Source: Lachnospiraceae bacterium Zagget3 (GTDB lineage: Bacteria > Bacillota_A > Clostridia > Lachnospirales > Lachnospiraceae). Taken from it: a stretch of DNA of 19,277 nt. Location: contig MSHE01000017.1 of the NCBI GenBank assembly GCA_001941025.1, positions 1 to 19,277 of the forward strand, in the 5' to 3' direction. Under the pieces are notes generated by a model. It was not told the DNA's origin. It saw only the letters and a program-made list of their open reading frames with translations, and did no database searches. This document shows positions 7,002-15,100 of the stretch, one piece after another. Within the stretch, counting starts at the first letter, position 1, and each line of letters opens with the position of its first letter. The position numbers and the translations under genes are program-made.

Positions 7002-8372
7002 ATGGACTTTTTGGATATCTTCGACCTCCTGCGCGCATCTGTGGGAGCGCTGGTCTGCTGTCTCCTGTTTATCGAGGGAATGTTCCCAAAACGGAAGGAC
7101 TTCACCCGCCGGGCGGTGACGGGCGGACTGCTGGTGCTGCTGTTCGTATTCACCTATGTGCCCATGACCTGGCTGTTATCCCGGTTGGCGGTCTCCTGGC
7201 CGACCATGATCTACTACGCCCTGTTCTATGAGGCGGTGGCCTTCCTGATCATCTGGCTGTGCTGGTTCTGCTATGAGATCACTCTGATGAATGTGCTGCT
7301 GCGGGGGCTGCTGGGGGCAAGCCTGGAGGCGTTCTTAACCTCCCTCTACTGTTACTGGTTCATCAAACTGCTATACCCCAACTTCCCCACGGAGCAGCCG
7401 ATTTTTTACGCGCTTGTCACGGTGGGGGTCTATCTGCTGGCCGGTCTGTTGGTGCGGGGGCCGCTGAACCCCTTCATCCACAGGCTGGGTATCGTCCAGG
7501 GGGAGACGACCAGAGCCGTGGTGCTGTATGTGGCCGTCTACCTGCTGTTCGCCTTTTCCATGGATCTGTGCAAAGCCGCCTTTGAAATGTTCCTGAACGG
7601 AGTAACAGCGGCTGACGCATCTGCCAACACGATCAGTTCTATCCGATATTGCCTGTTAGAACTGATGTTGTTTATCAGCCTGACCATGGCCGCCACCATC
7701 TCCTCCAGCTGTCACCTCATGTCCCTCCGGCAGGAAAATGATCTGCTGCAAAATATGATGGTGGAAAAAGAGAAGCAGTACCGTCTCTCCCAGGAGAATA
7801 TTGCCATCATCAACCAAAAGTGCCACGACCTGAAGCATCAGATTTCAGCCATGGCCTATGCCCGGCCGGAGGAGCGCTCAGCCATGATTGAAGATGCGGA
7901 AAAGGCGGTGCTGATCTACGACTCGGTGGTGCAGACGGAGAGCGAGGCGCTGAACACCCTTTTGACGGAAAAGAGCCTGTACTGCACCCAGCATAACATT
8001 CGCCTGCAATGCTTTGTGAACGACATTCACAGGGAGCAGCTTGTCCACATCAACGTGGTGGACCTGTACACCATGCTGGGCAACGGGCTGGACAACGCCA
8101 TCGAGCACGTGGAGCCGCTGGAGGAGGATGAGCATAAGACCATCCACCTGTCCGTGGAAGAACAGGGTGGGGTGTTGATGTTCACCATCGAGAATTATAA
8201 CAACACCCCGCTACGTCTGATAGATGGCCTCCCTGCCACCAGCAAACAAGATAAGTCCGCCCACGGCTTCGGACTGAAAAGTATTCGCATGATCGCGCAA
8301 AAATATGGCGGAGCGCTTTACATTTTAAATGAAGATGATGTATTTACACTAAGAGTTGCAATTCCGCTGTAA
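7002..8372 (+). CDS. GHKL-domain sensor histidine kinase (AgrC-like)
   Basis: A 456-aa membrane kinase. The N-terminal half (about 10-230) contains six to seven hydrophobic helices with little extracellular mass, as in AgrC-type sensors. A helical linker then leads to the phospho-acceptor region KCHDLKHQ with His275. The GHKL ATPase domain has the N box LGNGLDNAIEH (Asn365) and the G box HGFGLKS (GFGL at 422-425). The start is ATG 7002, preceded by GGGGGGA, one nucleotide after the regulator stop; an earlier in-frame ATG lies inside the regulator gene. The ligand is unknown. AgrC relatives sense peptides, but no AgrB/AgrD pair was found here and the neighbours favour a sugar or envelope signal. 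Confidence 0.92.
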   Translation: MDFLDIFDLLRASVGALVCCLLFIEGMFPKRKDFTRRAVTGGLLVLLFVFTYVPMTWLLSRLAVSWPTMIYYALFYEAVAFLIIWLCWFCYEITLMNVLLRGLLGASLEAFLTSLYCYWFIKLLYPNFPTEQPIFYALVTVGVYLLAGLLVRGPLNPFIHRLGIVQGETTRAVVLYVAVYLLFAFSMDLCKAAFEMFLNGVTAADASANTISSIRYCLLELMLFISLTMAATISSSCHLMSLRQENDLLQNMMVEKEKQYRLSQENIAIINQKCHDLKHQISAMAYARPEERSAMIEDAEKAVLIYDSVVQTESEALNTLLTEKSLYCTQHNIRLQCFVNDIHREQLVHINVVDLYTMLGNGLDNAIEHVEPLEEDEHKTIHLSVEEQGGVLMFTIENYNNTPLRLIDGLPATSKQDKSAHGFGLKSIRMIAQKYGGALYILNEDDVFTLRVAIPL

Positions 8373-8432
8373 GTGGGCAGGAAGGCTCATTCTGCAATGC
8401 GGGACCGAGTCCATCAAAGGAAGGAGCATAAC

Positions 8433-9575
8433 ATGGAAAAAATCAGAGGCACAAATCTGGGCAACTGGCTCGTCCTGGAAAAATGGATGCAGGTGGGGAT
8501 GTTCGAGGGAACGGAAGCTGAGGATGAGGTCTGGCTGAACCGTCTGTTGGACAGGGACGAATTGACCCGCCGCATGAAAGACCACCGGGATACCTATGTA
8601 ATAGAGCAGGACTTCAAAGACCTGAGCACTCATGGCGTCAATCTGGTGCGCATTCCGGTACCCTATTTTATCTTTGGCGATCGTGCGCCGTTCCTGGGGT
8701 GTATTGAGTATCTGGATTTGGCGTTTCAGTGGGCAGAAAAATATGGAATCAAGGTGCTAATTGATCTGCACACCGTCCCGGACAGTCAGAATGGGTACGA
8801 TAATGGAGGGATCAGTGGGGTATGCAGGTGGTGTAAGGAACCGGAGGAGGTGGAGTTTGCCCTGACGGTGCTGGAGCGGCTGGCGCAGCGGTACAGGTCC
8901 CACCCCGCCCTGTTTGGCATTGAGGTGCTGAACGAGCCTATCAGTCTGACGGTATGGCTGTCCTCCCCCACCGGCCCCATCCGTGGCAAGCCGGTGGACA
9001 AAGAGGAGGCCAAAGGTTCCTCCTTTGTCCCCATGAAGTTTCTGAAACCCTTCTACAGAGAGGCTTATCGCCGTCTCCGCGCCATACTGCCAGAGGAGAA
9101 GGTCATCGTGTTCCACGACGGCTTCCGCCTCACCGGCTGGAACCGTTTTTTTGACGAGAGCGGCATGAAAAATGTGATGCTGGACACGCATATCTATATC
9201 TTTGCGATGGAGTCCTTCGTCCCCATCCATCAGCTGTGGTGTTATCGTATTTATGTGGGCTTCAACAAGTGGAAGCTCTCACGTGTGGCGAAGCACGTTC
9301 CGGTGACGGTGGGCGAGTGGTGCATCTGCAATCGGTATGCCCAGGCTGGGCGAAAGCAGAGCGCCGAAGAGGAAAGCCGACGTTATCGTGAAGTGGCTGC
9401 CCTGGAGATGGATGCCTGGTCGGTCAGCGCAGGATACATTTATTGGAATTATCAACTTTGGCGTAACCGGGACGAAGAAATGGACGAGAACTGGAAGGAA
9501 AGCTGGGATCTGGCCCGCTGCTGGAAAAACGGGTGGATGCCTCAGGATTTGAGCATGGAGGGTTATAGCATATGA
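8433..9575 (+). CDS. Cytoplasmic GH5 family beta-glycosidase
   Basis: A 380-aa TIM-barrel glycosidase. It opens with RGTNLGNWLVLEKWM, reminiscent of the exo-beta-1,3-glucanase branch of GH5. Visible catalytic-site features are His113 (DLHTVPDSQNG), acid/base Glu168 (VLNEP), His253 (DTHIYIF) and nucleophile Glu295 (TVGEW). There is no signal peptide, so it should act inside the cell on beta-glucosides or short beta-glucans imported by the symporter, with which it shares a 4-nt ATGA overlap. ATG 8433 has the ribosome site AAAGGAAGGAG at 8416-8426; upstream in-frame ATGs have none. The GH5 family is firm; beta-1,3 specificity is inferred from the N-terminal motif only. Confidence 0.87.
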   Translation: MEKIRGTNLGNWLVLEKWMQVGMFEGTEAEDEVWLNRLLDRDELTRRMKDHRDTYVIEQDFKDLSTHGVNLVRIPVPYFIFGDRAPFLGCIEYLDLAFQWAEKYGIKVLIDLHTVPDSQNGYDNGGISGVCRWCKEPEEVEFALTVLERLAQRYRSHPALFGIEVLNEPISLTVWLSSPTGPIRGKPVDKEEAKGSSFVPMKFLKPFYREAYRRLRAILPEEKVIVFHDGFRLTGWNRFFDESGMKNVMLDTHIYIFAMESFVPIHQLWCYRIYVGFNKWKLSRVAKHVPVTVGEWCICNRYAQAGRKQSAEEESRRYREVAALEMDAWSVSAGYIYWNYQLWRNRDEEMDENWKESWDLARCWKNGWMPQDLSMEGYSI

Positions 9576-11032
9576 AAAAAGAGAACCGTTCCTTTTGGGA
9601 CACCCCATTCACCCGCTCCGCGATTCGCTCTGATGAGGTGAAGCTGCCGGAACAGCTGATTGGCTACCTGATCGGGCCCTTTGGTGCCTCCCTGACCTCC
9701 GGCATCTTTACCGCCTTTCTGAACAAGTATTTTACTGATGTCCTGCAGCTGGACACCTCCTTTCTGTCCGCCTTACAGCTGGTCTCCACCATCCTGATCG
9801 TGGCGGCCAACCTGGCGGTGGGGCAACTCATTGAACGCACCCGGGCGCTGGCGGGGAAGGCCCGGCCCTGGATTTTGCTGTCCGCACTGACGGTGTCCGT
9901 ATCCAGCGTATTGCTCTTTGTTGTTCCCTTTGAGAGCGAGACTGCCAAAATGGTCTGGATTGCGGTTGCATACAACCTGTATTATGCGGTGGCCTACCCT
10001 ATTTATAGCACCGCCAACTCCACCTTGGTCTCTGTCTCCACCCGGGACAGCCAGAAGCGGGGATCGATGGCCTCCTTTGTCAACATTGCAGGGCTGGGGG
10101 TGATGGGATTCGGCTCCATGATCTTCCCCATCCTTGTATCCAACGTGTTGAAAGACGATCAGCACATCTGGTTCCTGGTTATGCTGGCCATAGGTATTTT
10201 CTCTGGATTGACCATTCTGCTTCAATATAAATTCACCCGTGAGCGGATTACAGAGGAATCCATGGGGCAAGGGGGAGCGCAACAAAAGGCCGCCGTTTCG
10301 CTGGGGCAACAGCTCAAGGCAGTGTCCGGGGAAAAATGGTGGTGGGTCATCATGGTGTTTTTCGTGGTGTTCCAGTGGTCTGGGGCACTGAAAAACGGCT
10401 CCATGAGTTATTTCTGCCAGTGGGTGGTGGACAGTTCCATCTTCGGCGGGGATTACGGCGTGGCCCAGAGTCTGCTGAGCATTATGGGCGCAATTCCCAT
10501 GGCGGTAGCCGCTGTGGCGGTGGTGCCCCTGGCCAACCGCTTCGGCAAGCGCCGGGTGGTGTTTGTGGGGCAGATTATGGGTGCTGCCGGGGGAATTTTC
10601 GCCGGCCTGTTCAGCACCAATCTGGTGGCTGTCTCCATTGGCGTGGCGGTGAAGTGCCTCGGTTCCTCCCCGGCCTGCTACCTGATTCTGGCCATGCTGG
10701 CCGACGTCATCGACCACATCGAATACAAATGCGGCATCCGCACCGATGGGCTGACCATGAGCCTTTACAGCTCTGTGGCCGTGGCCGCCACCCCCATCTG
10801 CAACGCCTTTTTCATGGCCATCCTGGGGTGGGCGGGCTATGACCAGTCCGGCGCAGCCGCCGCCCAGTCCGGGGTGGTGCAGTCCGCCATCACCGTCAGC
10901 TATATCTGGGTGGAGAGCATTGCCTACATCCTCTGCGCCGTCCTCATCCTGTTCTTCACCGTGGAGCGGAACCTTCCCGCGGAGCAGGCGGCCATTCAGG
11001 CCCGGCGCACAGAGGAAGGGCAGCAGAATTAA
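9572..11032 (+). CDS. GPH-family sugar:cation symporter (MelB-like)
   Basis: A 486-aa transporter of the glycoside-pentoside-hexuronide:cation symporter family in the major facilitator superfamily. About twelve hydrophobic segments are visible. Family features include the early NKYFTDV helix region, the loop after helix 2 with ERTRALAGKARPW, and a late MLADVIDHIEYKCGIRTDG block (375-393) matching the conserved D-x-(I/V)-(D/E)-x-x-E-x-x-x-G-x-R pattern. Coupling to the GH5 gene by a 4-nt overlap points to uptake of beta-glucosides or oligoglucans for hydrolysis inside the cell. The coupling ion and exact substrate cannot be read from the sequence. Confidence 0.9.
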   Translation: MKKENRSFWDTPFTRSAIRSDEVKLPEQLIGYLIGPFGASLTSGIFTAFLNKYFTDVLQLDTSFLSALQLVSTILIVAANLAVGQLIERTRALAGKARPWILLSALTVSVSSVLLFVVPFESETAKMVWIAVAYNLYYAVAYPIYSTANSTLVSVSTRDSQKRGSMASFVNIAGLGVMGFGSMIFPILVSNVLKDDQHIWFLVMLAIGIFSGLTILLQYKFTRERITEESMGQGGAQQKAAVSLGQQLKAVSGEKWWWVIMVFFVVFQWSGALKNGSMSYFCQWVVDSSIFGGDYGVAQSLLSIMGAIPMAVAAVAVVPLANRFGKRRVVFVGQIMGAAGGIFAGLFSTNLVAVSIGVAVKCLGSSPACYLILAMLADVIDHIEYKCGIRTDGLTMSLYSSVAVAATPICNAFFMAILGWAGYDQSGAAAAQSGVVQSAITVSYIWVESIAYILCAVLILFFTVERNLPAEQAAIQARRTEEGQQN

Positions 11033-11051
11033 CATATTAAGGAGTGTTTTT

Positions 11052-11135
11052 ATGCAGGCAAACGTTGTGACCACTGCAAAGACAGAGGGCGGTTGGCAGA
11101 CAAGCAGCGCTGTTTTCGGCATTCTGAAATGTTAG
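11052..11135 (+). CDS. Possible 27-aa small ORF after symporter
   Basis: This short frame begins at ATG 11052 with AAGGAG at 11039-11044 (spacing 7), 19 nt after the symporter stop. It encodes 27 residues ending in ILKC. The ribosome site is better than chance would usually give, so the frame is probably translated or is the stub of a lost gene whose remainder was removed when the palindromic element at 11151 arrived. No function recognised. A peptide signal for the nearby kinase is conceivable but unsupported. Confidence 0.35.
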   Translation: MQANVVTTAKTEGGWQTSSAVFGILKC

Positions 11136-11150
11136 CGTTGGGTCGCGTAA

Positions 11151-11389
11151 GTGAGCAAAAGGCCCTCAATAATTATGCGCATATTTTTGCATATTATTCA
11201 TTCTCTCCTCTTGAAAAGAGTGTAGCTGAATGAATCTGCATTGTAAACAACAAGGGCTAAAGCCTGCGCTAACGTGCATTGTTGACAATGCCGCTTCATC
11301 CAGCTCTTTGTGTAATCAAGAGGAAGAAAGGCCCATTATGCATATTCTTTCACTGTTAACACTTTGTTCACAGGGGGCCTTTCGCTCAC
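11151..11389. repeat. 239-bp imperfect palindrome, MITE-like
   Basis: The ends are inverted repeats: GTGAGCAAAAGGCCC (11151-11165) and GGGCCTTTCGCTCAC (11375-11389), 14 of 15 matching. Inside, CCTCTTGA near 11208 mirrors TCAAGAGG near 11317, and GCATTGT near 11239 mirrors ACAATGC near 11285. Much of the element can therefore fold as one long imperfect hairpin. There is no transposase and no clear target duplication. It is either a non-autonomous mobile element or a large structured RNA/terminator region. Confidence 0.5.
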
Positions 11390-11411
11390 ATTTTAAGTTG
11401 CCGAACACAGG

Positions 11412-11578
11412 TATAATACAGGTATGGAAAATGAGCTCATGTCTGGTGGCTGCATCCGTTGGAAAGGGCCTGCAGGAGCGGCTGAATCTGCAAACAGAGT
11501 CAGACAACTGTGCGGATTGGAAGGAATAGCGCAAAAAAATGACAAGGTCGCCCGGGCAGGGCGGCCGCATTTTTTTGC
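11412..11578 (+). ncRNA. Candidate short RNA transcription unit
   Basis: A perfect TATAAT at 11412-11417 is followed about 115 nt later by a strong terminator at 11531-11578, with no convincing coding frame between them. Short frames in this stretch lack ribosome sites. The -35 region is poor (CATTTT at 17 bp), which weakens the case. The sequence does not show the signatures of 6S, SRP, RNase P RNA or tmRNA. It is an RNA of unknown kind, or simply a relic leader. Confidence 0.25.
11531..11578. terminator. Strong bidirectional intrinsic terminator
   Basis: GCAAAAAAATG (11531-11541) pairs exactly with CATTTTTTTGC (11568-11578). The inner CGCCC and GGGCG form a GC-rich tip. A and T runs flank the core, so it should stop transcription from both sides. 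It separates the glucan locus from the promoter at 11584. Confidence 0.85.
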
Positions 11579-11583
11579 AAATC

Positions 11584-11612
11584 TTGACATATACAGCCAT
11601 GTTTGTTAAAAT
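11584..11612 (+). promoter_or_regulatory. Near-consensus sigma-A promoter
   Basis: TTGACA (11584-11589), a 17-bp spacer and TAAAAT (11607-11612) make the best promoter in the window. Transcription should begin near 11619, giving a leader of about 104 nt before the small protein at 11723 and possibly continuing into the large NTPase gene. Confidence 0.85.
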
Positions 11613-11640
11613 AAATTAACAAGTTGCCCCGCAGAAAACT

Positions 11641-11700
11641 ACGGCAGTGCCGCCGCTGGTACGCCGCCCTGTGGCGCGAAGCCGCTGAGGACACTGAATC
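11641..11700 (+). promoter_or_regulatory. GC-rich structured leader of unknown class
   Basis: CAGTG (11645-11649) pairs with CACTG (11692-11696) to close a domain. Inside, GTGGC (11671-11675) can pair with GCCGC (11681-11685) around GCGAA, or CGCC (11662-11665) can pair with GGCG (11673-11676). These two stems exclude each other. GCCGCTG occurs twice. It is far more GC-rich than its surroundings and does not match riboswitch signatures I know. It could be a regulatory leader or the remnant of coding DNA. Confidence 0.35.
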
Positions 11701-11722
11701 AAACAAGAAAAGAGGAGAAAAT

Positions 11723-11950
11723 ATGCCGTTATCCAACATGAAAGCAAGAAAACTGGCTCAGCTGCAGGAAAATACGTTGCTAAAGCTGACCATGGAGGAT
11801 GGCACCATGATTCAGGGAAAAATCCTTGAAAATGATGGAACATCACTATGGATCAAAGGGCAGACTGTTCGCGGAGACGGAACCTTGTCAGAATGGGTCG
11901 AGACAGGTCTTGATTACGAAGACCTAAGGACCCAGGGCGACAGCATTTAA
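11723..11950 (+). CDS. 75-aa small beta-barrel-like protein
   Basis: The start is ATG 11723 with AGAGGAG at 11711-11717. After a short basic helix (about 5-16), residues 18-45 show the strand-turn-strand pattern TLLKLTMEDGTMIQGKILEN then DGTSLWIKG. This resembles Sm/SH3-type small barrels, in which a bent sheet carries a DGT-x-hydrophobic-x-G turn. An acidic tail follows. I cannot assign a family. It has its own strong promoter and structured leader and lies about 200 nt before the large NTPase gene, so it may be an accessory nucleic-acid-binding part of that module or an unrelated host protein. Confidence 0.7.
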   Translation: MPLSNMKARKLAQLQENTLLKLTMEDGTMIQGKILENDGTSLWIKGQTVRGDGTLSEWVETGLDYEDLRTQGDSI

Positions 11951-12155
11951 AATTTTGCATAAAATGTTGCTATAACAACAGAAAGGCAGCTCAAAAGTTG
12001 CATCAGAAAAATTCATCAGCAATCCGTTGAGAATTGTCAATGCCCTAATTTGACTATACTTGTTATATGTGTACCCCTAAATTATTAAAAAGTTTTGCTT
12101 ATAGTGGTTTTTACGATTATTTTAAATGCTTTTGCCCTGCCTAAGGACCTTCTTT

Positions 12156-15100
12156 GTGTTGACAAAGCCTGCCACTGCCCCGGCTCCAACACAGGTCGTT
12201 GCGCCTCCTGCCCCGGCGCCATCACCCTTATCCATGAGGGAATGTCTGCAGCAGTATGCGCAAACCGGAGAAAAACCGGATTTTTGGCAGGAACCATCCT
12301 CTGTCCGCCGGCAGGATGGAGCAATCAACCAATTACTCAACGCCGTTTCCGACAAAGAGCATCGGAAGAAGCTGCAGCCTGCGGTTGACAGGCTGTGCTA
12401 CGGGCAAAAGCAGCATGATCCATCTCGGATGGATGAGGCTGCCCGTCAGGTACTCCAGATGTTCAGGCAAGACAGTGCTTTGGAAGATGACCTGGACGCG
12501 GTTCGGCTGGCGGCGGAAATGCTGTACGTCACCGGGAAGGACGGTGCGCAGGTTCTGGAGCGGGGCGGGCTTTATTACGAAGCGGCGACCCTGCTTCTGG
12601 AAAAACAACCGGACGGGTATGAGAAACGTGCCCTTTCCGACACTGTCCTTGCCCTCCTGTGGGAGGATGACCGCCGCAGTGAGTTGTATTCCATGCTGTT
12701 TCAGGGGATTCTGGTCAGCGGGGATGCGTCTCTGCTGCCCGTCGTGGCGGTGCGCTTCCCCGATGAGGCGGTGTACCTGAAGGAGCTGATCCGCGTGCTC
12801 AGCAAGGCGGCCGACCTTCTGCTGCCTGTAAGCGGCGGATTGCAGCAGCAGGCGGAATCCCTGGCGAAGCAATTCCCTGCGGGGCTTCCGGAACCGGAAG
12901 GAACCCAGAATGGAGAGATTTTCTCCTATGACCAGGCCACTGGGTCCGGCGAGATTGGATGGGGTATGTTCAGCTGCACCTTCAATCTCGCGATGATTCC
13001 GTCGGCAACGCTGCGCAGCTATCTGAAATCGCTGCACACCCGCGACCTGGACAGGTACCCCATTCCCGTCCTGATTCAGACCTGCAGTGGGGTTCCGGTA
13101 TCGCTGCGGGAGGATGAAGCCCGGGAGAAGCTGACCCCGGAACAGATAAAGGGTTCTATTTTTGCCCTGATGTGGGCCTCTGAGGAGGGACAGATTCGGA
13201 CGCAGGACGGAGAAACCTTCCGGTTCCGGTATGCCGACCTGAGGGAACCGTTACGCAGCCGCATCCAAAAGATGATGATCAGCGACCTCTCCGGTCAGGA
13301 GATTGCCGTTACCTTTCAGGTAGAACAGGGATGGGCCGTTGGCATTGAAAAAGCCACTGCGGTCAAGCGAACCGTTGCTGTCGAGCAGACCACTGCGGCC
13401 AAACAATCCACCGCAGTCAAACAACCCATTGTGGTCGAACAACCCTCTGCGGCCAAACAACCTGCCGCGATCAAACAGACGGAACAGACGCCAGAGGCGC
13501 GGTTCCAGGAGATCAAAGTGACCCTCGGCAACGGAGCCGATAAAAATCGGTTCTGGAATGCGCTGCAGGAGCTGCCGGAGCTTCTGGACACGCCCATTTG
13601 CGGCCAGGGACTGGATCGCTACCTGCAAACTGCGGTGGCCCAGTATAAACTGGACGGGAGTATGGGGTGGCTGGCGAAGGCCGCACAGCTCTACCGGCAA
13701 TATCAGGATCGTTATCCTGCCGATCAGAAATCGCTGCGCACGCTGGTTTCCTTTGCAGGCAAGCTGGGGGATACGGAGTTGATTCTGTCCAGCGTCAGCC
13801 AGCTGATGGACACGCAGACCAGGACGCAGGCAGAGGGGACGGTGGCAAATGATATTGCCATGTGCGCCGAGCTGTGCCAGACGCAATATGCCCAGTCCGG
13901 GGATGCACGGCTGTTGGAGTGCTGCATCGCCTGTCTGGATACGATGAAAGCCTGTCTGCCCAGAAGGGAATGGCCGAAGCTGAACAGCTATCGCATTTTT
14001 ACGCTGGTGGAAACCGGAGATATGGAGGGTGCCCTGGCCCTTCAACAGGAGTCTGAGAGCAGGAATGATCCACTGATATTGGATGCGGCTGTTGCTCAAA
14101 AGCTGGACAGCTACAGGGCGCAGCAAAAGCAGGAGCCAGAGAAGGAACCGGCGCAGGAAGCAGAACCGGAATCGGAGACGGAGATGACCTCAGAACCGGA
14201 GCAAAAACCGGAACCGGAGATTGCGACGACCTCGGAACCGGAGACAGCGACAGCACCGGAACCGGAACAGGCTCCTTCACCCCGGAAACCTTCGAAGCAG
14301 AAACGTCAGCCCGCTCCGGTGATGAAGCGCACCCACGCCCCCCTGCCGGAGCTGCCGGTGCGAACGGATAAAATTGGGCTGAACAACGGCATCTTCAAGG
14401 GCATTGACTGCCCCGGGAAGGACGGAGACCCGAAGGCGGTGGGGACAGTATGGCAGCTGATCGCAAAGGGTTCTGCCCCCAGCGCGCTGCTGTATGCCAA
14501 ATCCCTCACCAGGGGTGCGCCGGAGGTGTGGCAGCCGGTCTATGACGTGCTGGCCTACGCCTACGGAGACCCGCTGCTAAAGGAGGACTACCGGTTTGCA
14601 AAATTGCAGACGGTCTATGATGCGGCGGTGCCCGGCTGTTCGGAGGAGGCGGTGCGGCGCTTCGAACTGTGCGCTTTGCTGCGGATGCTGTTTACAGACC
14701 GGATTGATGAAAACATCCTCTATTCCGTCAGTGAGGATATGATACGCAAGGCCCTGGGCAACTGCGGGCTGTATCAGGAGGTGGACGCCCTCCCGGGGCT
14801 GTTCCGGGAGCTGTGCGGTTTCATTCGGGACTTCCGGCAGGGGTTTGGACAGCAGGCGTCCGGGAAAACGAAGAGCCTTGCCGAGATCCGCCAGCAGAAA
14901 GACAAGGTTCTGAAGCGTGCGCGGGAGCTGGCGGAGATGCGGCTGGACACCACCGCTGCCCGGAACGCACGGCTCAATGAACTGCGGAAGCAGCTGTTCG
15001 GCAGAGACGGCTTCATGCAAAAGCTGATTCGAATCGCAGCGGAGGACCGGACAGACGCAAGGGACGAGGGCATGCAATTCTGCGCACAGTTTTGGAAATC

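Noticed and set aside
9773..11122. 449-codon minus-strand frame opposite the symporter
   Set aside because: His/Gly-rich translation without domain motifs; the + strand encodes a full GPH transporter.
11230..11609. Two + strand frames of 99 and 61 codons
   Set aside because: No ribosome sites, and they run through the palindromic element and the terminator; no protein-like pattern.
11624..11722. N-terminal extension of the 75-aa protein from TTG 11624
   Set aside because: It lies only about 5 nt after the predicted transcription start and has no ribosome site. ATG 11723 has AGAGGAG at good spacing.
11619..11722. Known riboswitch classes for the GC-rich leader (cobalamin, FMN, TPP, SAM, T-box, c-di-GMP)
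   Set aside because: Core sequence signatures of these classes are not present.
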